A stretch of 64,000 bases of DNA from Bordetella petrii (GTDB lineage Bacteria > Pseudomonadota > Gammaproteobacteria > Burkholderiales > Burkholderiaceae_B): positions 62,001 to 126,000 of the forward strand of contig WMBV01000014.1 in assembly GCA_017745595.1 (NCBI GenBank). The letters are read 5' to 3'. This document shows positions 48,810 to 58,037 of the stretch, one piece after another (position 1 is the first letter of the stretch; each line of letters begins with the position of its first letter). The position numbers and the translations under genes were made by a program. Under the pieces are notes generated by a model. The model saw only the letters and a list, made by a program, of their open reading frames with translations. It ran no database searches and had not been told where the DNA came from.

Positions 48810-49718
48810 ATGATCGACGCCCTGACACTGGACCAGATCCGTACCTTCGTGGCGGTGGCAGAACACGGCAGTTTCCGCGCGGGGGCCGCCAGGCTCAGGC
48901 GGGTGCAGTCCGGCGTCAGTGCCAGCATCGCCAATCTCGAGGCGCAACTGGGCATAGTCTTATTCGACCGGTCGGGCCATCGCCCGGCGCTGACGCCGCA
49001 AGGGCATGCGCTGCTGGTCAATGCCCGCGACATTCTGCTGCGGGTCGACGCGATGCGCGCCCGCGCGCGCGGCTTCGGCGCAGGCGTCGAGCTGGAACTG
49101 GCGCTGTCGGCCGATACCCTGTTTCCCCTGCATCGGCTCGGCGCGGCGCTGGCCGAGCTGCAGGCCGCGTATCCGTCGGTGGCGGTCCGGCTCGATATCG
49201 AGCCGCTGGGCGGGCCGTTGCAGGCCTTGCTGGAACAGCGCTGCACTCTGGCCATCATGGTGGGCGAAAACTTCCGCGATCCGCGCATCGTCTTCGAGGC
49301 CCTGTCGGAGGTCAGCCAGGTAGCAGTGGTGGCGGCCGGCCATCCGCTCGCCGCACGTGCCGCCGGCCAGCACGTCGGGGCCGCCGAACTGGCCGACCAT
49401 GTGCAGATCGTGCTGGCCGATCCCACGCCGCATTCCAGCGGCCGCGATTTCGGCGTGATGTCGCCGCGCACGTGCCGCGTCAGCAATCAAGACGCCAAGC
49501 ATGCGCTGATCCTGGCGGGCGTGGGCTGGGGGCGCCTGCCCGCCTGGCAGGTACGGCGCGACCTGGACGAGGCGCGGCTGGTGCGGGTGCGGGCCCCGGC
49601 GCTGGGCCGCGACGGGTCCGCGGCGTCCGGGGTTTATCTGGCCCATCGGCTGGATGCGCCGCTGGGCCCGGCCGCGCGCGCCCTGGCGGCCATCCTGAAG
49701 CGCCTGTGCACGCCGTGA
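48810..49718 (+). CDS. LysR family transcriptional regulator
   Basis: 302 residues. The HTH (LTLDQIRTFVAVAEHGSFRA, GAARLRRVQSGVSASIANLE) is complete and the periplasmic-binding-type effector domain follows. It diverges from the MFS gene at 48714 and most likely regulates that transporter. The promoter region has ATGATC repeats around 48795-48812 that may be part of the binding site. Effector unknown. Confidence 0.9.
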   Translation: MIDALTLDQIRTFVAVAEHGSFRAGAARLRRVQSGVSASIANLEAQLGIVLFDRSGHRPALTPQGHALLVNARDILLRVDAMRARARGFGAGVELELALSADTLFPLHRLGAALAELQAAYPSVAVRLDIEPLGGPLQALLEQRCTLAIMVGENFRDPRIVFEALSEVSQVAVVAAGHPLAARAAGQHVGAAELADHVQIVLADPTPHSSGRDFGVMSPRTCRVSNQDAKHALILAGVGWGRLPAWQVRRDLDEARLVRVRAPALGRDGSAASGVYLAHRLDAPLGPAARALAAILKRLCTP

Positions 49719-49900
49719 GCCGCTGGCAGGCGGGCAGGGGGCACGGCGGCGCGCGCGGCCCCGCCGAGCTGTCGGCACGCTGAACGCGCCGTCGCTTGGC
49801 GCCGCTGCAGAAACTGTCTAGTATCGGAGCCTGCTGAACCGCACATCAATAAACAGGCACTGGCCGGCACCCGCCATGGGCGCCGCCCCAAGGAGACATC

Positions 49901-50860
49901 ATGCTGAGCATCAAACGGGTTCTGGTTTCACTGGCCGTGACGGCGGCGGCGCTGCCGCTGGCGGCGGGCGCCGCGCCGGCCAAGGTCATGGCGCCGGGCG
50001 GCCCCGGCGGCGGCTACGATGCGGCGGCGCGCGTGCCGCTGCAGGTCATGCAAGAAGCCGGCATCTTCACCGATGGCTTCCAGGTCACCAACAAGGGCGG
50101 GGCGGGCGGCACCATCGGCCTGGCCGAATTCATCAATACCAGCAAGAACGACGACAACGCCATCATGTCGATGGGCGCCATCCTGATCGGCGGCATCATC
50201 CTGAACAAATCGCCGGTCAATCTCGATACGGTCACGCCGCTGGTGCGCCTGACCGACGACGCCGACGTGTTGGCGGTGCCGATGAATTCGCCCATCAAGA
50301 CGGTCGACGACGTGATCGCCGCCCTGCGCGAGAACCCGGGCGCGCTGGCCATCGGCGGCGGCTCGGTGGGCGGCGTCGACCAGGTGGCCGCCGGGCTGAT
50401 CGCCCAGGCGGCAGGCGTATCGCCCAGCAAGCTGAACTACATTCCGTATCCCAGCGGCGCCGAGCTGGTGCCGCTGCTGGTCAGCGGCCAACTCAAGCTG
50501 GCGCTGTCGGGCCTGTCGGAGTTCAAGCCGTATGCCGACCAGAAGCGCCTGCGCATCATCGCCGTCACGTCGGCCGAGCGCCTGCCGGGCGTGGACGCGC
50601 CCACGCTGAAAGAGTCCGGCGTGGACGTGGTCGTGGGCAACTGGCGCGGCATCATCGGCGCGCCCGGCATGAGCAAGGAAGGGCGGGCCATGTGGCTGGA
50701 CCGCTTCCAGAAGCTGCATGAGTCCCCGCAATGGAAGAAAAAGCTGGCCGACCAGGGCTGGGCCGATGCCTACCTGGCGGGCGACGATTTCGCCAAGTTC
50801 CTGGACGAAGAAAAGGTCCGCCAGGAAAAGGTGCTGAAGGACCTGGGCCTGGTCAAGTAA
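49901..50860 (+). CDS. tctC: Tripartite tricarboxylate transporter substrate-binding protein TctC
   Basis: 319 residues, with signal peptide (LVSLAVTAAALPLAAGAAPA) and the signature APGGPGGGYDAAARVPLQVM of the TctC branch of Bug proteins. LNYIPYPSGAELVPLLVSGQ forms part of the ligand site. It binds a tricarboxylate such as citrate in the periplasm for the TctAB carrier encoded immediately downstream. In contrast to the three other Bug proteins in this window it has a full transporter operon. Good ribosome site (AAGGAGACATC). Confidence 0.92.
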   Translation: MLSIKRVLVSLAVTAAALPLAAGAAPAKVMAPGGPGGGYDAAARVPLQVMQEAGIFTDGFQVTNKGGAGGTIGLAEFINTSKNDDNAIMSMGAILIGGIILNKSPVNLDTVTPLVRLTDDADVLAVPMNSPIKTVDDVIAALRENPGALAIGGGSVGGVDQVAAGLIAQAAGVSPSKLNYIPYPSGAELVPLLVSGQLKLALSGLSEFKPYADQKRLRIIAVTSAERLPGVDAPTLKESGVDVVVGNWRGIIGAPGMSKEGRAMWLDRFQKLHESPQWKKKLADQGWADAYLAGDDFAKFLDEEKVRQEKVLKDLGLVK

Positions 50861-50882
50861 GCCGCCTGGCACAGGAGACATC

Positions 50883-51371
50883 ATGCCTGCAATACCGCAG
50901 CGCCGCCGGCCGTGGTGGCTGGGCCTGGCCGTGATCGCCGTCGGGGCGGTATGGCTGCAACAGGGATACGGCTTGCCCCAGGCAAGCGGCTACGCGGGCG
51001 TGGGGCCCGGCGATTTCGTCATGCTGGTGGGGGCCGTGCTCATCGTGCTGGGCCTGGCCCTGCTGGCGCAGATCGCGCGCGGCGATTCGTTCGAGCCGCA
51101 AGAAGCCGAAAGCGCCGAAGCGGGGTCGCGGCCGTCGCGCAAGGCCCTGCTCTTTGCCGCGGCGGGCGCCGCCATTCCGCTGCTGACGATGCGGCCGCTC
51201 GGCTTTCCCTTGACGGCCATGCTGTCGTTTGCCCTGGTCACGCATGCCTTCGGATCGCGCCGCGTGCTGCTGGACTGCGTTATCGGCCTGGCGCTGAGCG
51301 CCATCTGCTGGGTGGGTTTTTCGCGCCTGGGCGTGACGCTGGGCGGCGCGCTGCCGCTGGCGGGGTGGTGA
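50883..51371 (+). CDS. tctB: Tripartite tricarboxylate transporter small membrane protein TctB
   Basis: 162 residues with four hydrophobic helices ([60 protein letters not shown] and a C-terminal one). Length and topology are typical of TctB, the small integral membrane subunit. It lies between TctC and TctA with one-base spacing to tctA. Confidence 0.9.
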   Translation: MPAIPQRRRPWWLGLAVIAVGAVWLQQGYGLPQASGYAGVGPGDFVMLVGAVLIVLGLALLAQIARGDSFEPQEAESAEAGSRPSRKALLFAAAGAAIPLLTMRPLGFPLTAMLSFALVTHAFGSRRVLLDCVIGLALSAICWVGFSRLGVTLGGALPLAGW

Positions 51372-51372
51372 C

Positions 51373-52860
51373 ATGGACGCCTTTCATTCCCTGATGGCCG
51401 GCTTCGGCGTGGCGCTGCAGCCGGCGCACCTGATGTGGGCGTTCGTGGGGTCGCTGCTGGGCACCGCCATCGGCGTGCTGCCCGGCATCGGCCCCGCGCT
51501 GACGATCGCGCTGCTGCTGCCGGTCACGGTCAAAGTGGCGCCCACCGCGGCCTTCATCATGTTCGCCGGGGTGCTGTACGGCGCCATGTATGGCGGCTCG
51601 ACGACGTCGATCTTGCTGAATACGCCGGGCGAAAGCGGGTCGATGATGACGGCGCTCGAGGGCAACAAGATGGCGCGCGCCGGGCGCGGGGCGGCGGCCC
51701 TGGCCACCGCCGCCATCGGTTCGTTCGTGGCCGGCACGCTGGCTACGTTATGCCTGACTTTCCTGGCGCCGGCCATTGCCGAACTGGCTTTCGTGTTCGG
51801 GCCGGCCGATTATTTCGCCCTGATGCTGCTGGCCTTTACGTCGGTGTCGGTAGTGCTGGGTACCTCGCGCGTGCGCGGCTTCATCGCCTTGTTCCTGGGG
51901 CTGGCGATGGGCGTGGTGGGCATCGACGGCCCGTCGGGCCAGGCGCGGCTGGCGTTCGGTTCGCCCGATTTGCTCGACGGCATCGACATTACGGTGGTGC
52001 TGGTGTCCTTGTTCGCCGTCGGCGAAATCCTGTACGTGGCCAGCCGCTATCGCAACGCGCCGCCGGCGGTCAATCCGCTGTCGGGCGGCCGCTGGATGAC
52101 GCGCGAAGACTGGCGGCGCTCGTGGAAGCCCTGGCTGCGCGGCACCCTGCTGGGTTTCCCCATCGGCGCGCTGCCGGCCGGCGGCAGCGAGGTTCCCACT
52201 TTCCTGTCTTATACGCTCGAACGCCGCCTGAGCCGCCATCGCGACGAGTTCGGCCATGGCGCCATCGAAGGCGTGGCAGGGCCCGAGGCCGCCAACAACT
52301 CGGCGGCCGCCGGCATCCTGGTGCCGCTGCTGACGCTGGGCCTGCCCACGTCCGCGACCGCCGCGGTGCTGCTGGCGGCGTTCCAGAGCTATGGCCTGCA
52401 GCCCGGCCCGTTCCTGTTCGTCAACAGCGCCGACCTCGTGTGGGGCCTGATCGCCTCGCTGTACGTGGGCAACCTGATGCTGCTGATCCTGAACCTGCCG
52501 CTGGTGGGGCTGTGGGTGCGCCTGCTGCTGATCCCGCGGCCGTACCTGTATGCCGGCATCCTGGTGTTCGCGATGGTGGGCATCTGGGGCGTGGGTACCT
52601 CGTGGATGGACCTGCTGCTGATGTTCGTGATCGGCCTGATGGGGTATGTCATGCGCGTGTACGACTTCCCCATCGCGCCGGTACTGATCGGCCTGATCCT
52701 GGGCCCCACGGCCGAAACCCAATTGCGCCGGGCCTTGTCCATCGGCGAAGGCAACCCCGCCGTGCTGCTGTCGTCGCCCCTGGCCGTGACCCTGCTGGTG
52801 CTGGCGCTGGCGGTGCTGTTCTTGCCGGGCCTGCTGCGCAAGCTGCGCGCCAGCGCGTAA
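51373..52860 (+). CDS. tctA: Tripartite tricarboxylate transporter large permease TctA
   Basis: 495 residues with about 12 hydrophobic helices and the strongly conserved TctA motifs [20 protein letters not shown] and [20 protein letters not shown], then [20 protein letters not shown]. It carries the tricarboxylate across the inner membrane coupled to ions, together with TctB and the receptor TctC. Last gene of the operon and close to the convergent PEP-mutase-like gene. Confidence 0.95.
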   Translation: MDAFHSLMAGFGVALQPAHLMWAFVGSLLGTAIGVLPGIGPALTIALLLPVTVKVAPTAAFIMFAGVLYGAMYGGSTTSILLNTPGESGSMMTALEGNKMARAGRGAAALATAAIGSFVAGTLATLCLTFLAPAIAELAFVFGPADYFALMLLAFTSVSVVLGTSRVRGFIALFLGLAMGVVGIDGPSGQARLAFGSPDLLDGIDITVVLVSLFAVGEILYVASRYRNAPPAVNPLSGGRWMTREDWRRSWKPWLRGTLLGFPIGALPAGGSEVPTFLSYTLERRLSRHRDEFGHGAIEGVAGPEAANNSAAAGILVPLLTLGLPTSATAAVLLAAFQSYGLQPGPFLFVNSADLVWGLIASLYVGNLMLLILNLPLVGLWVRLLLIPRPYLYAGILVFAMVGIWGVGTSWMDLLLMFVIGLMGYVMRVYDFPIAPVLIGLILGPTAETQLRRALSIGEGNPAVLLSSPLAVTLLVLALAVLFLPGLLRKLRASA

Positions 52861-52867
52861 ATACCGG

Positions 52868-53737
52868 TCAGCGGTTATAGCGATCGCTGAGTTCGGTGGC
52901 ATGCTCCATGCCCGCCAGCGCATGGACGCTCTCGAACGGGGCATGTACGCTCGAATCGAAGCGCGCGCCTTGCCAGGTATTGATTTTTTGCAGGGCGGCG
53001 GTAATGCCATGAACCGCGCCCAGCAAGGTGGAAAGCGAGATACTGCACCGCGCCACCCCCAATTTCTCGATTTCCTCGAAGGTGATGTCGGCCAATCCTG
53101 CGCCGATGTCGTCTTCGATGAGGTTGATCGCCACCGGGCCGTCCACCTGGGCAACCACCCGGGCGATCTCGTCCCGTGTACGTATGCCTTCTACAAAGAA
53201 CATCGTCGCGCCGGCGCGCAAAAATGCATTGCCGCGCTTGATGACATCTTCGATGCCGTTCAGGCTCAGAGCGTCTGTGCGGGCGTTGATCACAAAGTCG
53301 GGATCGTTGCGCGCATCCGCCGCGGCTTCCAGTTTGCCGACCATTTCTTCAATGGAAACAACGGCCTTTCCGCCTAGGCGTCCGCAACGCTTGGGCAGCA
53401 CTTGGTCTTCCAGATTGACGCCGGCGGCGCCAGCCCGTTCAAACTCGCGCACCGTGAACCAGACATTGACGGCGTTCCCGTAGCCGGTGTCGCCGTCGCC
53501 CATGACCGGGATGTTGACCGCGGCGGCCATGGCTCCCGTGCGATCGACGACTTCGCGCATCGACAGCACGCTGACATCCGGGTAGCCCATGGCGGCGGCC
53601 ATGCCCATGCCGGAGCACTGCACCGCGCCGAAACCCGCCTGCTCGCATAGCCGGGCAGAGATGGCGTCGTAGGCGCCGGGCATGACGAGAAGCCTCGGAG
53701 AAAGAATGAGATTCTTGAGTTGTGTCGTCTTTTTCAT
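52868..53737 (-). CDS. Isocitrate lyase/PEP mutase family enzyme
   Basis: 289 residues. The opening LLVMPGAYDAISARLCEQAG, the catalytic-loop segment VMGDGDTGYGNAVNVWFTVR (DGDTGYGN) and GVNLEDQVLPKRCGRLGGKA (KRCG) are the markers of the methylisocitrate-lyase/oxaloacetate-hydrolase/PEP-mutase superfamily. The KRCGRLGGK loop with Cys fits a C-C lyase such as 2,3-dimethylmalate or methylisocitrate lyase. Start 53737 follows GAGGATAGT. It diverges from a Bug gene and both are likely controlled by the LacI protein at 54850. Exact substrate unknown. Confidence 0.92.
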   Translation of the reverse strand: MKKTTQLKNLILSPRLLVMPGAYDAISARLCEQAGFGAVQCSGMGMAAAMGYPDVSVLSMREVVDRTGAMAAAVNIPVMGDGDTGYGNAVNVWFTVREFERAGAAGVNLEDQVLPKRCGRLGGKAVVSIEEMVGKLEAAADARNDPDFVINARTDALSLNGIEDVIKRGNAFLRAGATMFFVEGIRTRDEIARVVAQVDGPVAINLIEDDIGAGLADITFEEIEKLGVARCSISLSTLLGAVHGITAALQKINTWQGARFDSSVHAPFESVHALAGMEHATELSDRYNR

Positions 53738-53749
53738 ACTATCCTCGAA

Positions 53750-53817
53750 TGTAAACGTAAACATTTTGTCTGTTTATTTTGAGATTAGCACTATAGAAAA
53801 TTGACGTAAACGTTTTC
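53750..53817. promoter_or_regulatory. LacI-type operators in a divergent promoter
   Basis: TGTAAACGTAAACA (53750-53763) and GTAAACGTTTTC (53806-53817, with the perfect palindrome AAACGTTT at 53808-53815) flank the AT-rich core. The centred CG and AAAC half-sites are typical of LacI/GalR operators. The two sites are about 55 bases apart, suitable for looping. Confidence 0.6.
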
Positions 53818-53858
53818 TTTAAATAATATGCGCGCTAATGAACAACTCGGGAGACAGC

Positions 53859-54833
53859 ATGAAAAAAATCATGAAGCGCGCTTTGTGCGCGGCAGCCCTG
53901 CTAGGCGTGGCGGGGGCCATGCCCGCGGCGGCCGGCTATCCGGACAAGCCGATTACATTCGTTGTTCCGTACCCGCCTGGTGGCTCGACCGATAATTTGT
54001 CGCGCACACTGGTTCCTCTCATTTCCAGGTATTTGGGTGCCGATGCCAAGATCGTGGTCAGCAACCAGCCTGGAGCGACCGGAGCCATCGGCATGTCGGC
54101 CATCGCCCATGCCAAGCCAGATGGCTACACATTCGGGTTGATCACCACGCCACCGGCCATCAGTGTTCCCATCGAGCGCAAGACCAACTGGAACTGGACC
54201 AGTTACGACCTGCTGGCCAACGTCGTAGAAGATCCTGTAGGGTTTGCCGTGCTGCGGGACGGCCCCATGAACTCTCTGGCCGACCTGATCGAACAGGGAA
54301 AGAAAAAGAAGGGCATTACTGTAGGCACTACGGGGGTCGGTTCGGACGATCACTTTCTGCTCTTGATGTTCCAACGCCAGACGGGCGTACCGGTGGTGCA
54401 TGTCCCATTCAAGGGAACGTCGGAGATCATCACCGCGCTCAGGGGAAATGTGATCGATGTGGCGGCCATCAATGTCAGCGAGATCGCGGCGTTTATCAAC
54501 GGCGGCAGCCCCATCGTCGGCCTTGCCCAGGCCGCCGATACGCGCGGCACCCTGGGACCCGACGTTCCTACGTTCAAGGAACAAGGCATTGACCTGAACC
54601 TGAGTGCAACGCGCAGTCTGGCCGCGCCGAAGGGGTTGCCCGACGAGGTTCGCGAAAAGCTGGTTCGTGCCGTGGCTCAGGCCGTAGACAGCCCCGAATT
54701 CCGCGAACAGGCGAAAACCAAGCTCTTGCAGCCGGTCAACTATCTGAGCCCGCAAGACTACGCGCAACGTCTCGAAGCACTGGACAAAGAGTTCAAGGCG
54801 CTTTGGTCGGAAAGGCCCTGGTCCGAAAACTGA
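53859..54833 (+). CDS. Bug family (TctC-like) periplasmic substrate-binding protein
   Basis: 324 residues. Start 53859 follows GGGAGACAGC; signal peptide MKKIMKRALCAAALLGVAGA then cleavage near AAAGYP. YPDKPITFVVPYPPGGSTDN is the family signature and PGATGAIGMSAIAHAKPDGY is the ligand-site loop. It should bind the acid that the divergent lyase (52868) degrades, and its expression is probably induced through the LacI-type sites. No TctA/B genes adjoin it. Confidence 0.92.
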   Translation: MKKIMKRALCAAALLGVAGAMPAAAGYPDKPITFVVPYPPGGSTDNLSRTLVPLISRYLGADAKIVVSNQPGATGAIGMSAIAHAKPDGYTFGLITTPPAISVPIERKTNWNWTSYDLLANVVEDPVGFAVLRDGPMNSLADLIEQGKKKKGITVGTTGVGSDDHFLLLMFQRQTGVPVVHVPFKGTSEIITALRGNVIDVAAINVSEIAAFINGGSPIVGLAQAADTRGTLGPDVPTFKEQGIDLNLSATRSLAAPKGLPDEVREKLVRAVAQAVDSPEFREQAKTKLLQPVNYLSPQDYAQRLEALDKEFKALWSERPWSEN

Positions 54834-54849
54834 TGCCGCGCGTGGCGGC

Positions 54850-55869
54850 TTAACGCACGGGCCCGCAAGACCGCCGCACCACCAGCTGGGCCGGCAGGAT
54901 CACGCGGCGGCCGGTGGGGCGGTCGGAATCCTGGATACGTTCCAGCAGCATTTCCGCCGCCATTTGCCCCCATTCGGCAATGTCCCATTGGATTGCCGTG
55001 ATGCCCGGTTGGAACAAGGCCGTCAGCTCTGTATCGCACCCGGCGATAAGCGACAAGTCGCGGCCCAGTTCCAGCTGATGCTGTTGGGCCGCGGACAGCG
55101 TGGGCGCGCATAAAGACAAGCCGCCCGCGATGATGGCGGTGGGCCGGCGCGCGGAAGAGAATATTGCCGAGGCGATGCGAAACGAAGCGCTGGTGTCGAT
55201 GCAGGCATCGTTCATCCACGCTTCGTTGATCGTGAGCCCGCAGTCATGCATGGCGTCGGTAAAGCCACGCAACCTTTCCCGGCCGGGCAGCATCGAGCGC
55301 GGTACGGTCAGCAGGGCGATGTCGCGATGGCCCAGGGTGTTCAAGTAATGAACGGCTTGCCGGGTGGCTTCGTAGTGCGAAATATTGACCGCGTCCGCGG
55401 AAGGCGACGGGTCGCGATCGAGATGGACGATGGGAATATCCAGGCTGGCCAGCGCCTTGGCGATGTCGCTGTCGTGATCCGAGGCGCCGGAAAAAATCAG
55501 GCCGTCCAGGCCCTTTGCCGCCAGCGTCTGAAGCGTGCGCAGCTGGGCATCGGTTTGCGGATCGGTGCCGCTCAAGAGCAGTGTGTAGCCAGCTTGCCGC
55601 ACGCATTCTTCAATGGACCGCAGGGCGGGGTACATGGCCGGGGTAAGCATGCCCTTGATGATGCAGGCAATGGTCTGCGACGAATTGGTGCGCAGCGCGC
55701 GAGCGGCCATGTTGGGTGAATAGCCCAGCTCTTCGATGGCCGCGTTGACCTTGCTGCGGGTAGCCTTGCCCACAGGGATGCCGTGTACGACCCGCGACAC
55801 CGTGGCGATACTGACCCCCGCCAGTTTCGCCACGTCTTTCAAGGTACTGTCCCGGCGATCGCTCTTCAT
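54850..55869 (-). CDS. LacI family transcriptional regulator
   Basis: 339 residues. The N-terminal HTH TLKDVAKLAGVSIATVSRVV is followed by ELGYSPNMAARALRTNSSQT (hinge) and a periplasmic-binding-like core (TIACIIKGMLTPAMYPALRS, LDGLIFSGASDH, PTAIIAGGLSLC). Start 55869 follows AAAGGAAG; the longer frame to 56013 lacks a site. It lies 16 bases after the convergent Bug gene and likely controls the Bug/lyase divergent pair through sites at 53750-53817. Confidence 0.92.
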   Translation of the reverse strand: MKSDRRDSTLKDVAKLAGVSIATVSRVVHGIPVGKATRSKVNAAIEELGYSPNMAARALRTNSSQTIACIIKGMLTPAMYPALRSIEECVRQAGYTLLLSGTDPQTDAQLRTLQTLAAKGLDGLIFSGASDHDSDIAKALASLDIPIVHLDRDPSPSADAVNISHYEATRQAVHYLNTLGHRDIALLTVPRSMLPGRERLRGFTDAMHDCGLTINEAWMNDACIDTSASFRIASAIFSSARRPTAIIAGGLSLCAPTLSAAQQHQLELGRDLSLIAGCDTELTALFQPGITAIQWDIAEWGQMAAEMLLERIQDSDRPTGRRVILPAQLVVRRSCGPVR

Positions 55870-56031
55870 TTCTTCCTTTACTTTCGCATTTCGCTGATGG
55901 CGTGTCGGCGATGGCGAGCTAGCATACCCGAAACTGCGCATTTCCCGGGGCAACTGCGGATTTTGGCGTATGGGCTGGCAATGGTCTGGACGGGTATATC
56001 GGCAGTACGCCAAGCCATCTGGTACAAAAAG

Positions 56032-56062
56032 TTGCAGTCGTCCGCGATTGCCTTGCTAGGAT
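56032..56062 (+). promoter_or_regulatory. Possible promoter of the OmpA-type lipoprotein gene
   Basis: TTGCAG (56032-56037) and TAGGAT (56057-56062, with a TG two bases upstream, as in TGCTAGGAT) are separated by 19 bases. The spacing is slightly long. They are about 50 bases before the ATG at 56114. Confidence 0.3.
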
Positions 56063-56113
56063 GGACGAGCCGGCGCGTCCGGCCCTTACCAACATGTCTC
56101 ACTGGAGGCTGTC

Positions 56114-56761
56114 ATGCAAGCAAGAAGAATATTCCCCCGAATCGCCGCCGTCACGGCCGCCACGTTGCTGGCGGCGGGATGCGCGACCCAGCAGCAGACC
56201 AACACCGCCGTCGGAACCGGGGCGGGCGCCGCCGTGGGCGCGGGCATCGGCGCCTTGATCGGCCATGGCAAGGGCGCGGCCATCGGGGCGGGCATCGGTG
56301 CCGTGGCCGGCGGGCTCATCGGCTACAACTGGTCGGGCGTGAAAAAAGACGTGGAACAGTCCGGCACCAGCTCGCTGGGTATCGACGTGGTTGAAATGCC
56401 CGACGGCAGCCTGAAAGTGAACATTCCCAGCAACGTGTCGTTCGACACCGACAAGGCGGTGCTCAAGCCGGCGCTGTTGCCCGTGCTGGACAGCGTGGCG
56501 CGCGCGCTTACCCAGCATCCCGAGCTGCGCGCCAAGGTGGTGGGGCATACCGACAGCACCGGCTCGGAAGCGCACAACCAGACCCTGTCCGAAAACCGCG
56601 CGCGCAGTGTTACCAGCTATCTGGCGCAACGCGGCGTGGCGGCGGACCGCATGACGATCGAAGGCCGCGCGGCGCGCGATCCCATTGCCGACAATGCCAC
56701 GGCCGAAGGGCGCGCGGCCAACCGGCGCGTGGAAGTCTATCTGTACGCCGTGAAGCAGTAG
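56114..56761 (+). CDS. OmpA family outer-membrane lipoprotein
   Basis: 215 residues. A lipoprotein signal with lipobox LLAAGC-A (Cys at residue 23) is followed by a glycine-zipper segment ([36 protein letters not shown]) and a C-terminal OmpA domain ([49 protein letters not shown]), which binds peptidoglycan. This YiaD/Pal-like architecture links the outer membrane to the cell wall. Length is normal for the group. Located at the border of core genes. Confidence 0.92.
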   Translation: MQARRIFPRIAAVTAATLLAAGCATQQQTNTAVGTGAGAAVGAGIGALIGHGKGAAIGAGIGAVAGGLIGYNWSGVKKDVEQSGTSSLGIDVVEMPDGSLKVNIPSNVSFDTDKAVLKPALLPVLDSVARALTQHPELRAKVVGHTDSTGSEAHNQTLSENRARSVTSYLAQRGVAADRMTIEGRAARDPIADNATAEGRAANRRVEVYLYAVKQ

Positions 56762-56820
56762 CCGTACCGCAAGCGGCGGCCGCGCCCGCGGCGCGCGGCC
56801 GCTTTTTCAGGAGATCCGCC

Positions 56821-57126
56821 ATGAACTCGCCATCTATGCCCCGCCTGGGGGCGCAGGCCGTACTGCCCGGCCTGGCCGGCTGGCAGGCGCATGCCGAGCG
56901 CGACGCCATCCGGAAAAGCTTTCAGTTCAAGGATTTCAACGCGGCTTTCGGTTTCATGGCGCGCGTCGCGCTGTATGCCGAGAAGCTCGACCATCATCCC
57001 GAATGGTTCAACGTCTATAACCGCGTCGATGTGGTGCTGGCCACGCATTCCGCCGGCGGCGTGACCGACCTGGACGTGCGCATGGCCCGCTATATGGATG
57101 AGGCGGCGGCGCCTTTGATAGCCTAG
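56821..57126 (+). CDS. phhB: 4a-hydroxytetrahydrobiopterin dehydratase (pterin-4-alpha-carbinolamine dehydratase)
   Basis: 101 residues, family length. The signature [20 protein letters not shown] carries the His pair and the Pro-Glu-Trp motif, followed by [20 protein letters not shown]. The enzyme recycles the pterin cofactor of aromatic amino acid hydroxylases and also occurs without phenylalanine hydroxylase. A GGAGATCCGCC ribosome site precedes it. The palindromic repeat at 57138 lies directly after its stop. Confidence 0.9.
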   Translation: MNSPSMPRLGAQAVLPGLAGWQAHAERDAIRKSFQFKDFNAAFGFMARVALYAEKLDHHPEWFNVYNRVDVVLATHSAGGVTDLDVRMARYMDEAAAPLIA

Positions 57127-57137
57127 CCAGGAAGTCC

Positions 57138-57200
57138 AGCCAAGTGTCTGACACCCTGCGGGAGTCAGACACCTGGCTCAGGGTGACGCCTGGCTCAGGG
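57138..57200. repeat. Palindromic repeat related to the block at 45321
   Basis: AGCCA-AGTGTCTGAC (57138-57152) and GTCAGACACCTGGCT (57164-57178) form a 15-base stem with one mismatch around an 11-base loop. CCTGGCTCAGGG occurs at 57172-57183 and again at 57189-57200. The GTCnGACACCTGGC end and the duplicated right-hand end resemble the block at 45321-45436. Confidence 0.75.
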
Positions 57201-57204
57201 CGTT

Positions 57205-57909
57205 TTAGCCCCGCACGTAATAAATACGCATCGCCTGCTGGCGTTCCGAGGGGTCGAGCACCTGGATGCGCACCGAGCGCGGCGTGAAGCCTTCGGGTAT
57301 GTCGGCCGTGCCTTGTGCCACCTGGTAGCGGCCCAGGCTGACGTCGATGGGGTCGAGCTCGATGGTGCCCGAGCGTCCGTTGCGGTACACGCCCTGCACC
57401 GCCAGGTGCAGCGTGCCCTTGAAGGCGGGGCCGTCGCTGCTTTCGCGCATCAGCAGCACCTGGTAGTCGAGTTTGCCCGGATCGCGGGTGAACAGGCCCG
57501 AGCGCACGCCGATATCGGTGCCGCGCGGATCGGGCGGGATCGCGTTCTGGAAAATCAGGAATTCCTGGTTCAGCGCCTGGATGCGGGCCCGCGCCTGTTC
57601 CAGTTCGGTGGTGGCCTGTTCGCGGGTGGTCTGGCTGGCGTCGCGCTGCTCGGTGGCCTCGGCCAGCTGCACGCGCAGGCGTTGGCGGTCCATGTTGGCC
57701 GTGTTGAGCTCGGACTGCAGCTGTTCGGATTCTTCTGCCGTCAGCCGTTGCGGGCCGTAGTTGGCCTGCAAGAACAAGACGCCGCCGGCGCCCAGGCCGA
57801 TACCGATCAGCAGCAGCACCAGCCAGCGCGGCATGCGGCGCGTGCGTTTGCCGGGTTGGTAGACCGAAGGTTTGAAAACGGCTCGTTGCGAGCGCCCGAA
57901 CATCCCCAT
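57205..57909 (-). CDS. Membrane-anchored coiled-coil protein of unknown function (DUF6776-like)
   Basis: 234 residues. A single transmembrane segment (WLVLLLIGIGLGAGGVLFLQ) is near residue 30, followed by a long coiled coil (QLQSELNTANMDRQRLRVQL, AEATEQRDASQTTREQATTE) to about residue 120 and a C-terminal beta-rich domain (GTLHLAVQGVYRNGRSGTIE). Start is 57909 by ribosome-site preference; 57939 and 57903 are possible. It is a conserved betaproteobacterial protein; function not established. Confidence 0.7.
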   Translation of the reverse strand: MGMFGRSQRAVFKPSVYQPGKRTRRMPRWLVLLLIGIGLGAGGVLFLQANYGPQRLTAEESEQLQSELNTANMDRQRLRVQLAEATEQRDASQTTREQATTELEQARARIQALNQEFLIFQNAIPPDPRGTDIGVRSGLFTRDPGKLDYQVLLMRESSDGPAFKGTLHLAVQGVYRNGRSGTIELDPIDVSLGRYQVAQGTADIPEGFTPRSVRIQVLDPSERQQAMRIYYVRG

Positions 57910-58037
57910 GCGTAAAACCCTGTATTGGTGTGTAGCCACCTGTTGGCGGCCAAAGCCCTAAAGGATACCGTGTCGTCCTGGCAGCAGGTTACGACAGATA
58001 GATCTGGTTGCCTACGTACAGCCTGGAAACATTTTGT

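Noticed and set aside
56010-56030. GCCATCTGGTAC as another XRE-regulon site before the OmpA-type gene
   Set aside because: Half-sites are only two bases apart and the first is GCCA instead of ACCA; likely chance.
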